A DNA stretch of 36,955 nt from an uncultured SAR86 cluster bacterium (GCA_902635645.1 CACPON010000010.1:1-36955); one strand, 5' to 3'. Positions 27,963 to 36,955 are shown, counted from the first letter of the stretch. Notes: generated from the letters alone by a model not told the origin. Numbers and translations: made by a program.

Positions 27963-30830
27963 ATGTTTAACCTTCAAGAACAAAAAAATATTCCTTTGCT
28001 GGATGTCAATGCTCAAATATATAACGAATCAGAATTTAATTGCAAGCACATACACTTAGAGAGCGATAGCAACGAAAAAGTATTCATGGTTGCTTTTAGA
28101 ACTATTCCTGAAGATTCTACTGGTGTAGCCCATATTTTAGAACATACAGCCTTATGTGGTTCCAAAAAATATCCAGTAAGAGATCCATTCTTTATGATGA
28201 TTAGAAGATCTCTTAACACATTTATGAATGCTTTCACCTCAAGTGATTGGACTGCTTATCCATTTGCGACCCTGAATAAAAAAGATTTTAACAATCTTTT
28301 AGGTGTATATCTTGACTCAGCTTTTTTCCCAAATTTAGATAGTCTTGATTTTGCTCAAGAAGGTCACAGGTTAGAGTTTCAGGAAAAAAATAATCCAGAA
28401 AGTGAAATTGAAATTAAAGGTGTTGTTTATAATGAAATGAAAGGAGCTATGAGCTCAATTACAAGTCAGTTATGGCATGGAATGTCGAAACACTTATACT
28501 CTTCTTCGACTTATAAGCATAATAGTGGTGGTGATCCAGAAAACATAATAGATCTCTCACATAATGATTTGGTCAATTTTCATCAAAAACATTACCACCC
28601 ATCAAATGCTACCTTCTTCACATTTGGCAATGTAGATCCACTAGAAATACAGTCATTCATTAAAGAAAATGTTTTAGATAATTTTTCACCCTCAGATGAA
28701 GTGGTAGCAGTTAAAAATGAAGACAGATTAGATTCACCAAAAGTTGTTTCTGATTTTTATAATCCCCAACCAGGAGATGAAAATAATCATCATATTGTTT
28801 TAAGCTGGCTTTTAAATGAAAGTCATAACCCAGTTAAGTTACTTGAAACATATTTAATGTCTAACATTCTTTTAGATAACTCTGCCTCTCCTCTTAGAAA
28901 GGTTTTAGAAAGTTCAAAATTGGGTAAATCCCCTTCGCCTTTAACAGGCCTTGAAGCTGATCAAAAAGAGCTTGTATTTGCAGCTGGGTTAGAAGGTGTT
29001 GATTCTAATAAATCCAAAGAAGTTGAAACTCTTATCATGGACTGTCTCAAAAAACTTGTAAAAGATGGAGTACCTAAAGATCTAATAGATTCCTCTCTTC
29101 ATCAGCTAGAAATTAGACAAAGAGAAATTACTGGCTCTGGTATGCCATTCGGTTTACAAATTATGTTAACTTGCTTGCCTGCCTGTATTCATAATGACAA
29201 TCCATTAAATGTATTAGATTTAGACAGCGCTTTTAATACTATAAAAAATAACCTTAAAACAGAGAATTATATCGAGAATCTTATTGATAGAAGTCTAATT
29301 AAAAATAATCACAGGTTAACCTATTCACTGATTCCTGATACTGAGTTAAATAAAAAAAATGAAGAAAAAATTCAAAATAAAGTTTTTGAAATTACAAAAA
29401 ACTTTTCTTCAGATGATAAAGAAAAGCTTATAAAGCTAGCTAATGACTTAGAAAAAAGACAAAACTCTATTGATGATCCAGAGGTTTTACCAAAAGTCAC
29501 AAAAGATGATATCCCTAAAACAAGAAACTATGCATCTCCAATAGCTTTTGCAAAGGATAAATCTACAGATTACTTCTATAAAAGTGGTACTAATGGCATT
29601 GTTTATCATTCAATGATTTTTCCTTGCGATGCTCTTGATGAAAATGAATTAGAAGTTGCTAGTTTGTTTTCCAATACATTAACTGATATTGGCCTTGGTA
29701 AAGATGGATATGAAGATATTCAAAAATATCAATCATCAATCACTGGGGGAATTTCAGCTTCATTTATAACTATACCTAATAAAAGTGATGATACTTTTAA
29801 GCTGGCACTAAAAGTTAGCTCAAAGAGCTTAGAAGGCAATGAATCTTATATGCAAGACCTAATATTAAGAACTGTTAAAGAGTCAAGCTTTGATGAAACT
29901 AAGAGAATTGAAGAGCTTCTAGAATTCATCTCATCTGATAATGAAAAATCAGTTATTCAAAATGGTCATATTCTCTCTATGAGTAATGCTGCTTCACAAA
30001 TAAGTGACATTGCATCGACCAATGATCTTACATCAGGATTAAGATTTATTCATAATACCAATCATCTTTCAAAATTAATTGGCGAACATGATGAGCTTGC
30101 AAAATATCTAGAATTGCTGAGATCTATAAATTCTAAAATTTCTAATACACCAAGTCATTTGTTCACAGCATCAGCATTAGACAAAGCAAAGTTAAACTTA
30201 GATTTTACAATTGAAGAAAATACTCATCAGTATAAAAATCAAGGTCTTGTTGCCCTTCAATCTAATCCTATTGGTTGGATCACTGGTTCACAAGTATGTT
30301 TTTGTGCTGAAGCTTTTCCAACTGTTGATTATAAGCATGGAGATGCCCCTGCTCTAACGGTACTCGGAACGGTATTAAGGAATGGATATCTTCACTCTGC
30401 TATTAGAGAAAAAGGCGGTGCATATGGCGCTGGAGCATCTCAAGACTCAAATAACAAAGTTTTTAAATTCTTTTCCTACAGAGATCCAAAATGTACAGAG
30501 ACGTTTAAGGAATTTAAAAAATCTAGAGAGTGGTCAATTAAAAATATTACAGAAGAGCAATTAGAAGAAGGGGTTCTGGGTGTTATATCAAGTATAGACA
30601 AACCATTATCTCCATTTGGCGAAGCCATGAGCGATTTTATGAGTTCATTAGATCAAAAAACTCAAGATGAACGTTTGAGCTTTAGATCAAAAGTTAAAGA
30701 ATGTAGTTTAGCTGACCTCGCTATGGTAGCAGAAAAATATTTATTCAATGAATCAAAGCGTTCTGCTATAGCTGGTCAAAATTATGAAACAGAGCTAAAA
30801 GATTTAGGGTTTGAAATTAAAAATATATAA
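27963..30830 (+). CDS. M16C family zinc metallopeptidase (PreP/presequence protease-like)
   Basis: Inverted zinc motif HILEH, LCGSKKYPVRDPFFMMIRRSLNTFMNAFTSSDWTAYPFAT typical of M16C; 955 aa. Confidence 0.93.
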   Translation: MFNLQEQKNIPLLDVNAQIYNESEFNCKHIHLESDSNEKVFMVAFRTIPEDSTGVAHILEHTALCGSKKYPVRDPFFMMIRRSLNTFMNAFTSSDWTAYPFATLNKKDFNNLLGVYLDSAFFPNLDSLDFAQEGHRLEFQEKNNPESEIEIKGVVYNEMKGAMSSITSQLWHGMSKHLYSSSTYKHNSGGDPENIIDLSHNDLVNFHQKHYHPSNATFFTFGNVDPLEIQSFIKENVLDNFSPSDEVVAVKNEDRLDSPKVVSDFYNPQPGDENNHHIVLSWLLNESHNPVKLLETYLMSNILLDNSASPLRKVLESSKLGKSPSPLTGLEADQKELVFAAGLEGVDSNKSKEVETLIMDCLKKLVKDGVPKDLIDSSLHQLEIRQREITGSGMPFGLQIMLTCLPACIHNDNPLNVLDLDSAFNTIKNNLKTENYIENLIDRSLIKNNHRLTYSLIPDTELNKKNEEKIQNKVFEITKNFSSDDKEKLIKLANDLEKRQNSIDDPEVLPKVTKDDIPKTRNYASPIAFAKDKSTDYFYKSGTNGIVYHSMIFPCDALDENELEVASLFSNTLTDIGLGKDGYEDIQKYQSSITGGISASFITIPNKSDDTFKLALKVSSKSLEGNESYMQDLILRTVKESSFDETKRIEELLEFISSDNEKSVIQNGHILSMSNAASQISDIASTNDLTSGLRFIHNTNHLSKLIGEHDELAKYLELLRSINSKISNTPSHLFTASALDKAKLNLDFTIEENTHQYKNQGLVALQSNPIGWITGSQVCFCAEAFPTVDYKHGDAPALTVLGTVLRNGYLHSAIREKGGAYGAGASQDSNNKVFKFFSYRDPKCTETFKEFKKSREWSIKNITEEQLEEGVLGVISSIDKPLSPFGEAMSDFMSSLDQKTQDERLSFRSKVKECSLADLAMVAEKYLFNESKRSAIAGQNYETELKDLGFEIKNI

Positions 30831-30832
30831 AT

Positions 30833-31444
30833 TTAAAAAAAGAAAAATCTTTTTTTCTTTAATTCTTTGGCACATCCCCAGTATTGCTGTTGATATTTAG
30901 TTGATCTTGTTTGCACTCTATCAGCTACTTTTATTAGCCAAGGTTTTTTTCTATAAGTTTTTTTCTTAAAGCCACCATACCCTTCATGATATGCAAGATA
31001 CAGCGATCTAGCATCTAACCTATCAAATCCTTGATAATAACCTTTAGATGCATACCATCCTATGAAATCTGCTGAATCCTTAAAATTCTTTCTGCTTGCT
31101 CCTGAATTTCCAGTTTCATCTTTGTAGTCTTCCCAAGTCATGTTGAGTGCCTGAGAATAACCTACAGCTGTAGATTTTCTCTTCCAGGGTATTACCCATA
31201 ATAACTTCGTTCTTTCTGGTTTTGCATCTGCTTTAAAACTAGATTCTTGATAAACAAATGACATAAGAACATAAGGAGGAATTTTCCACCTCTTTTCTGA
31301 TTTCATTGCAGCCTTGTACCAGCTTTTCTTTTCTTCAAATATTAAACATATGTTATCTGGATTTTGGGGTGGTGTAGTCATGCATGATTGAAGAGAGAAT
31401 ATCAAAACTATAAAAAACGAAGTTTTTAAAAATCTAATATTCAT
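30833..31444 (-). CDS. SLT-type lytic transglycosylase-like lipoprotein
   Basis: Lipobox FSLQSC; PPYVLMSFVYQESSFKADA, AVGYSQALNMTW, YLAYHEGYGG. Confidence 0.78.
   Translation of the reverse strand: MNIRFLKTSFFIVLIFSLQSCMTTPPQNPDNICLIFEEKKSWYKAAMKSEKRWKIPPYVLMSFVYQESSFKADAKPERTKLLWVIPWKRKSTAVGYSQALNMTWEDYKDETGNSGASRKNFKDSADFIGWYASKGYYQGFDRLDARSLYLAYHEGYGGFKKKTYRKKPWLIKVADRVQTRSTKYQQQYWGCAKELKKKRFFFF
30835..30856. terminator. Candidate bidirectional AT-rich terminator between convergent genes
   Basis: AAAAAAAGA-AAAA-TCTTTTTTT perfect 9-bp inverted repeat; lies inside the 3' coding end (KRFFFF) of the minus-strand gene. Confidence 0.45.
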
Positions 31445-32727
31445 CAGACTTTTTCCCCTGGCTCAAAACCTCTAAATGTTTTAAAACGAGGAAATCTTAA
31501 ACTGTAACTTTCACCTTCCATACTCTGTGTTACTGCATCTGCTCGAATTTCTATTAATTGTCCTATCAATGAATCTTTATGTTGCCAAAATTTTTCTCTA
31601 TTTTCATCTGTCAAACCACTGCCCACATTTAATGAAAAAAATTTGCCATCGTCATTGCCCTCAACTGTAAATGCTCCTAGCTTACCAGCATGTCTTCCAG
31701 TGCCCTCGTGAACCTCAGTTACTTTTAATGTAACTTCAATAAAAGGTTTCATTTTTAGCCAAGCATGACTTCTTTTGCACTCATATAAATCATTCTCAGG
31801 TTTAATCATCAACCCTTCATAGCCTCGCTCTAATGCCTCTTTGTTCATTTGAGTATAAGTTTCTTCGCCCTGCTCTTTATCAAAATCTACAACCGTATAA
31901 TCAACAATCTTAATACATGAAGGAAATTTATTAGCAAATTTCTCTAAATGATGTTTTCTTTCAAGGGTGGTAAGCTTGCTTTTGCCATCGTTAAATTCTT
32001 TAAGAGGTAAAATATCAAACAAAGCTAAATATGCATCTTCTGTTTTTGCATTGGTTTTCCTATGAACCTGTTTCATTAATGATTGAAAGTCATCACTCAT
32101 AACCTCGCCATCAAAAACCATATTATTAAATTCAGGTTTGCTTAATGCTTCTTCAATATGAGGAAAATTGCTAAATATTTTTCCATTTCTGCTATAGAGG
32201 GTTGTATTATTTTTCTTAGTTATTGCGATTACTCTCACTCCATCATATTTATATTCAATTAAACAGTTACCTCTAATCTTTTTTGGATGTTTCATTCCGT
32301 CATGAGATAGCATGCATGCAAAAACAGGCACTCTAAATTGAATATCTATTTTTTTTGCGACATTGTTCACCGTCTTCTCACTTACGCCGCACCTCAAATC
32401 CTTTATTAAGATTCTTCTATACCAATCATTCCACTCTTCTGAAGTGGCTTTATCCATTAGCTCCAAAATTTCATCCCTAGCAGCATGACCAGTTTTCTCT
32501 CTTTCAATCAGAAGTAAAGCTGAGTTCTTAAAAGTACTCCAATCCAATCCATTTCCATTTTTATCAGATTTAGGAACTTGTTTAACGCCAAATGTTACTA
32601 ATGCATCTAAGCACATTGATAGACCTTCTTGAAATTCCAGATCATTAATATTTTCTTCAATAACGCTTTCTTTGAATAATCTACTATTATCACTTTCAAG
32701 TTTTTGAATTATTTTCCAGGGCTTCAT
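31444..32727 (-). CDS. ATP-dependent DNA ligase, phage-type
   Basis: Motif I EYKYDGVR, III VFDGEV, IIIa LALFDILP, IV EGLMIKP, V AWLKMKP; C-terminal SLRFPRFKTFRG resembles phage T7 ligase tail. Confidence 0.93.
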   Translation of the reverse strand: MKPWKIIQKLESDNSRLFKESVIEENINDLEFQEGLSMCLDALVTFGVKQVPKSDKNGNGLDWSTFKNSALLLIEREKTGHAARDEILELMDKATSEEWNDWYRRILIKDLRCGVSEKTVNNVAKKIDIQFRVPVFACMLSHDGMKHPKKIRGNCLIEYKYDGVRVIAITKKNNTTLYSRNGKIFSNFPHIEEALSKPEFNNMVFDGEVMSDDFQSLMKQVHRKTNAKTEDAYLALFDILPLKEFNDGKSKLTTLERKHHLEKFANKFPSCIKIVDYTVVDFDKEQGEETYTQMNKEALERGYEGLMIKPENDLYECKRSHAWLKMKPFIEVTLKVTEVHEGTGRHAGKLGAFTVEGNDDGKFFSLNVGSGLTDENREKFWQHKDSLIGQLIEIRADAVTQSMEGESYSLRFPRFKTFRGFEPGEKV

Positions 32728-33365
32728 TAATCAGATTTTTCAGCAACTGCTAGTTGTTTTAGCCTTGCAATCTCTTGAGCTTGAGACTCAATATGAGAAA
32801 TCATTTGTTTTGTTATTGGCATTCTCTCTTGGTCACAAATATTGGCATAAAACTTTTCAGTAAATTCATAAGAAAAATTTACCATATCTTTTACTGTTTT
32901 AATCGGGTCCAAGACGTTATTAAGATCAGCGGCTACAAGAATTGCAAAAGTACTAGTATCTGCTTCAAATGTTCCAGGGTTTAAAGCGTTGGCTATTCTA
33001 AAAGACTCTTTATTGTTGCTATCTTTTATAACAAAAAATCCATGAGATAGGGTTGCTCCGAGATTATTCATAAACCCATATACTTGATCAATTTCGAACA
33101 TGGACTTATCAACGGATATTAAGTTTAAGACAACAAGTTTTTGTTCTTGATAATCAATGTGATCTTTATCTTCAAAATCAAAAGCTTTTTGAGACTTTAT
33201 ATCAATTTCATCAAACTCTTTTATTTCAAAAGTATCTGTAACAGGCTCAATTTTTACTTTGAGCTCTCCTCTATTAGAAATTTTTTTAATAAAAAGAAAT
33301 GTAATTATTAAGAATACTAAAACAGAAATGCCAATTAAATATATATCTATATTGGAGTCCATCAT
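32727..33365 (-). CDS. zipA: ZipA-like cell division protein
   Basis: N-terminal TM, C-terminal LVVLNLISVDKSMFEIDQVYGFMNNLGATLSHGFFVIKD...FRIANALNPGTFE; located after smc. Confidence 0.82.
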   Translation of the reverse strand: MMDSNIDIYLIGISVLVFLIITFLFIKKISNRGELKVKIEPVTDTFEIKEFDEIDIKSQKAFDFEDKDHIDYQEQKLVVLNLISVDKSMFEIDQVYGFMNNLGATLSHGFFVIKDSNNKESFRIANALNPGTFEADTSTFAILVAADLNNVLDPIKTVKDMVNFSYEFTEKFYANICDQERMPITKQMISHIESQAQEIARLKQLAVAEKSD

Positions 33366-36349
33366 ACTTCAGCAAATTCTAGAGCTTGGTTAACATCAAC
33401 AGAGACCATTCTAGAAACACCAGCTTCTTGCATTGTTACTCCCATTAAATGATCACTTTTTTCCATAGAAACTTTATTATGAGTTATAAATATGAATTGA
33501 ACTGTCTTTGACATCTCCTCAACCATATTTATAAAACGCATAGTATTTAAATCGTCTAGTGGAGCATCTACTTCATCTAAAATACAAAACGGAGCAGGAT
33601 TGAGCTCAAAAATTGCAAAAACAAGAGCTAAAGCAGTTAAAGCTTTTTCACCTCCTGATAGTTGAGAAATTGATGAATTTTTCTTGCCAGGAGGTCTAGC
33701 CATTATTACCACGCCCGCATTTAATGCATCGTTTTCGGTAAGAGCAAGTTCAGCAAAACCACCACCAAATAACTTTGAAAATACCTCTTTCATTCTTTTG
33801 TTTATTGAATCAAAGCTATCTTGAAATCTTGTTTTAGTTTCAAGATCAATTGTTTTTATGGCGCCTGTAAGTTTTTCAAGAGCTTCAGTAAGATCGTTGT
33901 ATTGAACATCAAGCTCTTCTTTTCTTTTTGATTCTGCAGCTATTTCTTCTGGAGCTGCCAGGTTGATAGCTCCTAGACGTATGATTTTTGCCTGTATGTC
34001 TGCAAGTGAATCTTGGAGGACATTGAGCTCCATGTCTTCATATTTTGAATAATCTATATTTTCAATATTTAAACCAGCCTCTTTAATTTTGGTGTTAGCG
34101 TTATCTAAATTAATTTCATGGGTTTTTAAATCCAACCTCAGATTAGTAACTTTCTCTGTAATTGATTTGAGATCTAATTCAGCTACATTTTTTTGATTTT
34201 CAAGGTCTCTCAAGCTTTCATTAAACTGAGATTGTTTTTGCCTTATGGCTGTTAATTTAGATTCTGCTTGAGAGCTCTTTTCTACCAAGTCATCCATAAT
34301 TACTTGAATTTCAGACTTCCTTATTTCAGCTTCTTCAATTAATTTTTTTAATTCGTTTTCTCTGCTCAAGTACTCCTCAGGAGCAGCTAAATTAACTGAA
34401 CCTAATTGAGCAATGTTTTTTTGTATTTCATCTAAAGAGACCTCAAGCCCTTTTAAATCCATCCCCTTGTATTGTGCTGAATCAAGGTCTGAAATACTTA
34501 CCTCTGCTTTCTCTAAAACCATTGAAGCATTTTCTAAATTAATTTCGTGAGTTCTTAGCTCAAGCCTTAAATCATTAATTTCTTTCTCAAGATTTCTAAG
34601 TTCATTTGATACAACAGATTTATTGCTATCCATTTCTTGCAATTGGTTATCTATATTAGTCTGAATACTAATCTGTGATTCCAGTTGATTACCAATTGAG
34701 ATTCTTTGACTGTTAAGGTCTTCGAGCTTAGTTTCAGCAATTTTTTTATCTTCCTTGGCTTTGTTAATAGCCTCTTCTGCTCTATTTTTTTTATTTAAAT
34801 ATTCTGCAGTAAAGCTTTTTGATTGATCAGAAGCAATTTTTAATATGCTCATTAGGAGTTCTTTCAGCTCAGATAATTTTGAATTCACTTTATCTGCACT
34901 TGATCCAAATGATTTAAGTAAGTCTGTGATTGAATCTAGTAAGTGTATTGCTTTTTCTTTAGGGCTTAGATGTTCATTATTTGACTCTTTTTCAACAGCA
35001 TTTTCATAATTACGTGAAGCCTCTTCAAAATCTGATTTTGCATTTTCTGCTAAATTATTAAGATTTTTTATTGAGCCTTCGATTCTTGCAATTTCAGCAT
35101 CAATAGAAAATTGATTTTTTTGAATATCTTTTATCTCATTTACGATTTTGTCTTTATTAGCTTTAATACCGTCAAAAATATCCTGCTTCGAATCTAATTC
35201 ATTTTGTTTGATGTTTATTTGATCTTCAAGCGGTTTAATTGATACACCGATAGTATTTTTTTTCTCAAGAGCATCAAAAGCTTTAACAATGGCAATATTT
35301 AGCTTTAATTCTTTTTCTTTTGGACTTAAGTCCTTAAATGCAGACTCTTTTTGAAGAGCATCTTTGTAACTTTTTTGAGCTCTCTCAAGAGCTTCTAAAT
35401 TAGTGGCTTCAGATTTATTGATGTTATGAAGATCTGATTCATGCTTGGCTATTTCAGCACCTATTGTATAAAAATTTTTCTGAGCATCCTCATAAGCATT
35501 AATTACAGACTCATTCTGGGTTCTATAATCATCGATTTGTGCTTGTTTTGAATCTGATTCTGCCTGTTTTATTTTGAGATCTCTATTTAAGCCTTCTAAG
35601 TTCTTTTGGAGTTTGTCTTTATTGTTTTTAGCTTCAAGTGAATAAAGAATAGCTATATCAGTTTGTTTCTGATTCTCCTCTTCTTTTAACTTGTTATATT
35701 TCTCTGCAGCATTAGCTTGATTTTCAAGCCTTCTAATAAGCCTTTCTATTTCATCCTTTATATCTTTAACTCTTGATAGGTTCTCTTTTGTCTTCTTGAT
35801 TCGACTCTCGGTTTCTCTTCTTCTTTCCCTATATTTAGAGACGCCTGCAGCCTCTTCAATATGAGTCCTAAGCTCCTCTGGCTTTGCACTTACAAGCCTA
35901 CTGACCATTCCTTGTTCAATAATTGCATAAGAACTTGGTCCTAAACCTGTTCCTAGAAATATATCTTGAACATCTTTTCTTCTACACTTTGTACTATTTA
36001 TAAAATAAGTTGACTGTGCATCTCTTGTCATTAATCTTTTGATGGAAATTTCATTATATGAAGCATATTCACCACCAATCTTTCCACTAGAATTATCAAA
36101 AAGTAATTCAATACTGCACTGTCCTGATGGCTTTCTATTTTCTGAACCATTAAAGATGACGTCTACCATAGACTCCCCACGAAGATTTTTAGCAGAGAGC
36201 TCTCCTAAAACCCATCTTACGGCATCAATTACGTTTGATTTACCACAGCCATTTGGGCCGACTACGCCTACTAAATTTGAAGGAAAAGATATCTTCGTTG
36301 GATCTACGAAACTTTTAAAACCTGCGAGTTTTATATGTTTAAGCTGCAT
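33362..36349 (-). CDS. smc: Chromosome partition protein SMC, atypical (995 aa, no recognisable hinge)
   Basis: Walker A GPNGCGKSNVIDAVRWVLGE, signature LSGGEKALTALALVFA, Walker B FCILDEVDAPLDD; long coiled-coil centre. Confidence 0.93.
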   Translation of the reverse strand: MQLKHIKLAGFKSFVDPTKISFPSNLVGVVGPNGCGKSNVIDAVRWVLGELSAKNLRGESMVDVIFNGSENRKPSGQCSIELLFDNSSGKIGGEYASYNEISIKRLMTRDAQSTYFINSTKCRRKDVQDIFLGTGLGPSSYAIIEQGMVSRLVSAKPEELRTHIEEAAGVSKYRERRRETESRIKKTKENLSRVKDIKDEIERLIRRLENQANAAEKYNKLKEEENQKQTDIAILYSLEAKNNKDKLQKNLEGLNRDLKIKQAESDSKQAQIDDYRTQNESVINAYEDAQKNFYTIGAEIAKHESDLHNINKSEATNLEALERAQKSYKDALQKESAFKDLSPKEKELKLNIAIVKAFDALEKKNTIGVSIKPLEDQINIKQNELDSKQDIFDGIKANKDKIVNEIKDIQKNQFSIDAEIARIEGSIKNLNNLAENAKSDFEEASRNYENAVEKESNNEHLSPKEKAIHLLDSITDLLKSFGSSADKVNSKLSELKELLMSILKIASDQSKSFTAEYLNKKNRAEEAINKAKEDKKIAETKLEDLNSQRISIGNQLESQISIQTNIDNQLQEMDSNKSVVSNELRNLEKEINDLRLELRTHEINLENASMVLEKAEVSISDLDSAQYKGMDLKGLEVSLDEIQKNIAQLGSVNLAAPEEYLSRENELKKLIEEAEIRKSEIQVIMDDLVEKSSQAESKLTAIRQKQSQFNESLRDLENQKNVAELDLKSITEKVTNLRLDLKTHEINLDNANTKIKEAGLNIENIDYSKYEDMELNVLQDSLADIQAKIIRLGAINLAAPEEIAAESKRKEELDVQYNDLTEALEKLTGAIKTIDLETKTRFQDSFDSINKRMKEVFSKLFGGGFAELALTENDALNAGVVIMARPPGKKNSSISQLSGGEKALTALALVFAIFELNPAPFCILDEVDAPLDDLNTMRFINMVEEMSKTVQFIFITHNKVSMEKSDHLMGVTMQEAGVSRMVSVDVNQALEFAEV
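33947..34804 (-). repeat. C-arm internal duplication in smc, 2 x about 429 bp
   Basis: Gapless 143-aa offset: LRLELRTHEINLENA...LGSVNLAAPEE (594-659) versus LRLDLKTHEINLDNA...LGAINLAAPEE (737-802). Confidence 0.85.
34874..35593 (-). repeat. N-arm internal duplication in smc, 2 x about 360 bp
   Basis: Translated units aa 253-372 and 373-492 align with constant 120-aa offset in the first part (IKQAESDSKQ / IKQNELDSKQ; IGAEIAKHE / IDAEIARIE; HLSPKEK / DLSPKEK). Confidence 0.75.
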
Positions 36350-36382
36350 TATTGAGAATATTTTTCTTACAGATATATTAAA

Positions 36383-36955
36383 CTATTGTTCCCTTTTAAA
36401 CCATTCATTTGCCTTAATATTATAGGAATTTACAGGCTGATTGTTATCAATTAACAAAGCGTTTTCAGAATAAAAAATAGAGGCTGTATCAGTGCAGTTT
36501 AATGATACTTTTAAATCGAGGGTTTCTTGATTTAGGTAGGCAGAAGCCAAATCAAAACCAGGAATGGAAGAATGAATATTTTCTAATTCAAATTCAAAAG
36601 AATCCGTGAATTTTTTTGAAGCTATGGGTATTTTTGGACCATTCATTATAAATACTTCTGCTGTACCAAAAAAATTAGAGCACTCTGGTGGATAGTTAAG
36701 ATTTATAATTAATTTAGACTTTGCAAAATCAGGGAATTTTGCGTCTCTAAGTTTTGTGTATAAGGTATAAAAAATAAATTTTTCATCTGTAGTTTGAAAG
36801 TATTGCTCTGAGATAGAAATTAAGCTTTCAGCAGCAATAAATTTACTGTCTTCAATGGCTTTATTAATGTAACTTTGCAGCCAGTACATTTTATCTTCAT
36901 TGCTAATATTGTTATTAAATTCTCTTGTAATGTTTTCAGAAATTTTACTATTAAC
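36383..36955 (-). CDS. Hypothetical protein, partial (5' end outside window)
   Basis: Frame remains open from the listed ATG at 36889 to the window edge (VNSKISENITREFNNNISNEDKMYW...). Confidence 0.5.
   Translation of the reverse strand, partial: VNSKISENITREFNNNISNEDKMYWLQSYINKAIEDSKFIAAESLISISEQYFQTTDEKFIFYTLYTKLRDAKFPDFAKSKLIINLNYPPECSNFFGTAEVFIMNGPKIPIASKKFTDSFEFELENIHSSIPGFDLASAYLNQETLDLKVSLNCTDTASIFYSENALLIDNNQPVNSYNIKANEWFKREQ

Noticed and set aside
27942-28016. Longer start for the 27429 lipoprotein ORF
   Set aside because: It would overlap the divergent M16C gene, and the internal Met gives a proper lipoprotein signal peptide.
30382-30564. ORF 30382..30564 (+)
   Set aside because: Out-of-frame within the M16C peptidase gene.
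36755-36763. TGTGTATAA (DnaA-box variant TTATACACA on minus strand)
   Set aside because: Single isolated non-consensus copy inside a coding region, consistent with chance.
1-36955. CRISPR arrays, transposases, integrases, prophage genes
   Set aside because: None seen; the phage-like ligase sits in a conserved chromosomal locus with no other phage genes around it.

Overview
The window is a gene-dense, AT-rich chromosomal segment, apparently from a streamlined, probably marine gammaproteobacterium (SAR86-like is an inference from gene content and synteny only). I see no tRNA, rRNA, CRISPR array or mobile element. Left part (minus strand): a reduced version of the gamma rpoE-rseA-mucD-lepA-lepB-rnc-era-recO-acpS cluster, followed by adk, a degenerate tsaB, uppP, rsmJ and small ORFs. 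Middle: sdhE and ygfZ (divergent), ung, serA, glpK, then nrdAB behind a promoter region with NrdR-like palindromes and DnaA boxes. Right part: GST, SDR, alkB, mdh, an alkylsulfatase-like MBL protein, an M16C peptidase, then the smc-zipA-ligase locus. Points most worth following up: (1) an SMC protein with intact ATPase heads but no recognisable hinge, and large internal duplications in both arms (about 120 aa and 143 aa units); (2) an ATP-dependent, phage-type DNA ligase in the smc-zipA-ligA slot where gammaproteobacteria normally carry NAD-dependent ligA; (3) five perfect TTATCCACA DnaA boxes within about 3.1 kb (ung-glpK-nrdA), including a perfect inverted pair upstream of ung; (4) an NrdR/DnaA-type nrdA control region; (5) a sigma-E-like promoter for rpoE overlapping the end of sdhE; (6) two genes (ygfZ, DUF2805) whose conserved N-termini extend upstream of any canonical start codon. 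No searches or computations were run; all calls come from reading the sequence and translations.
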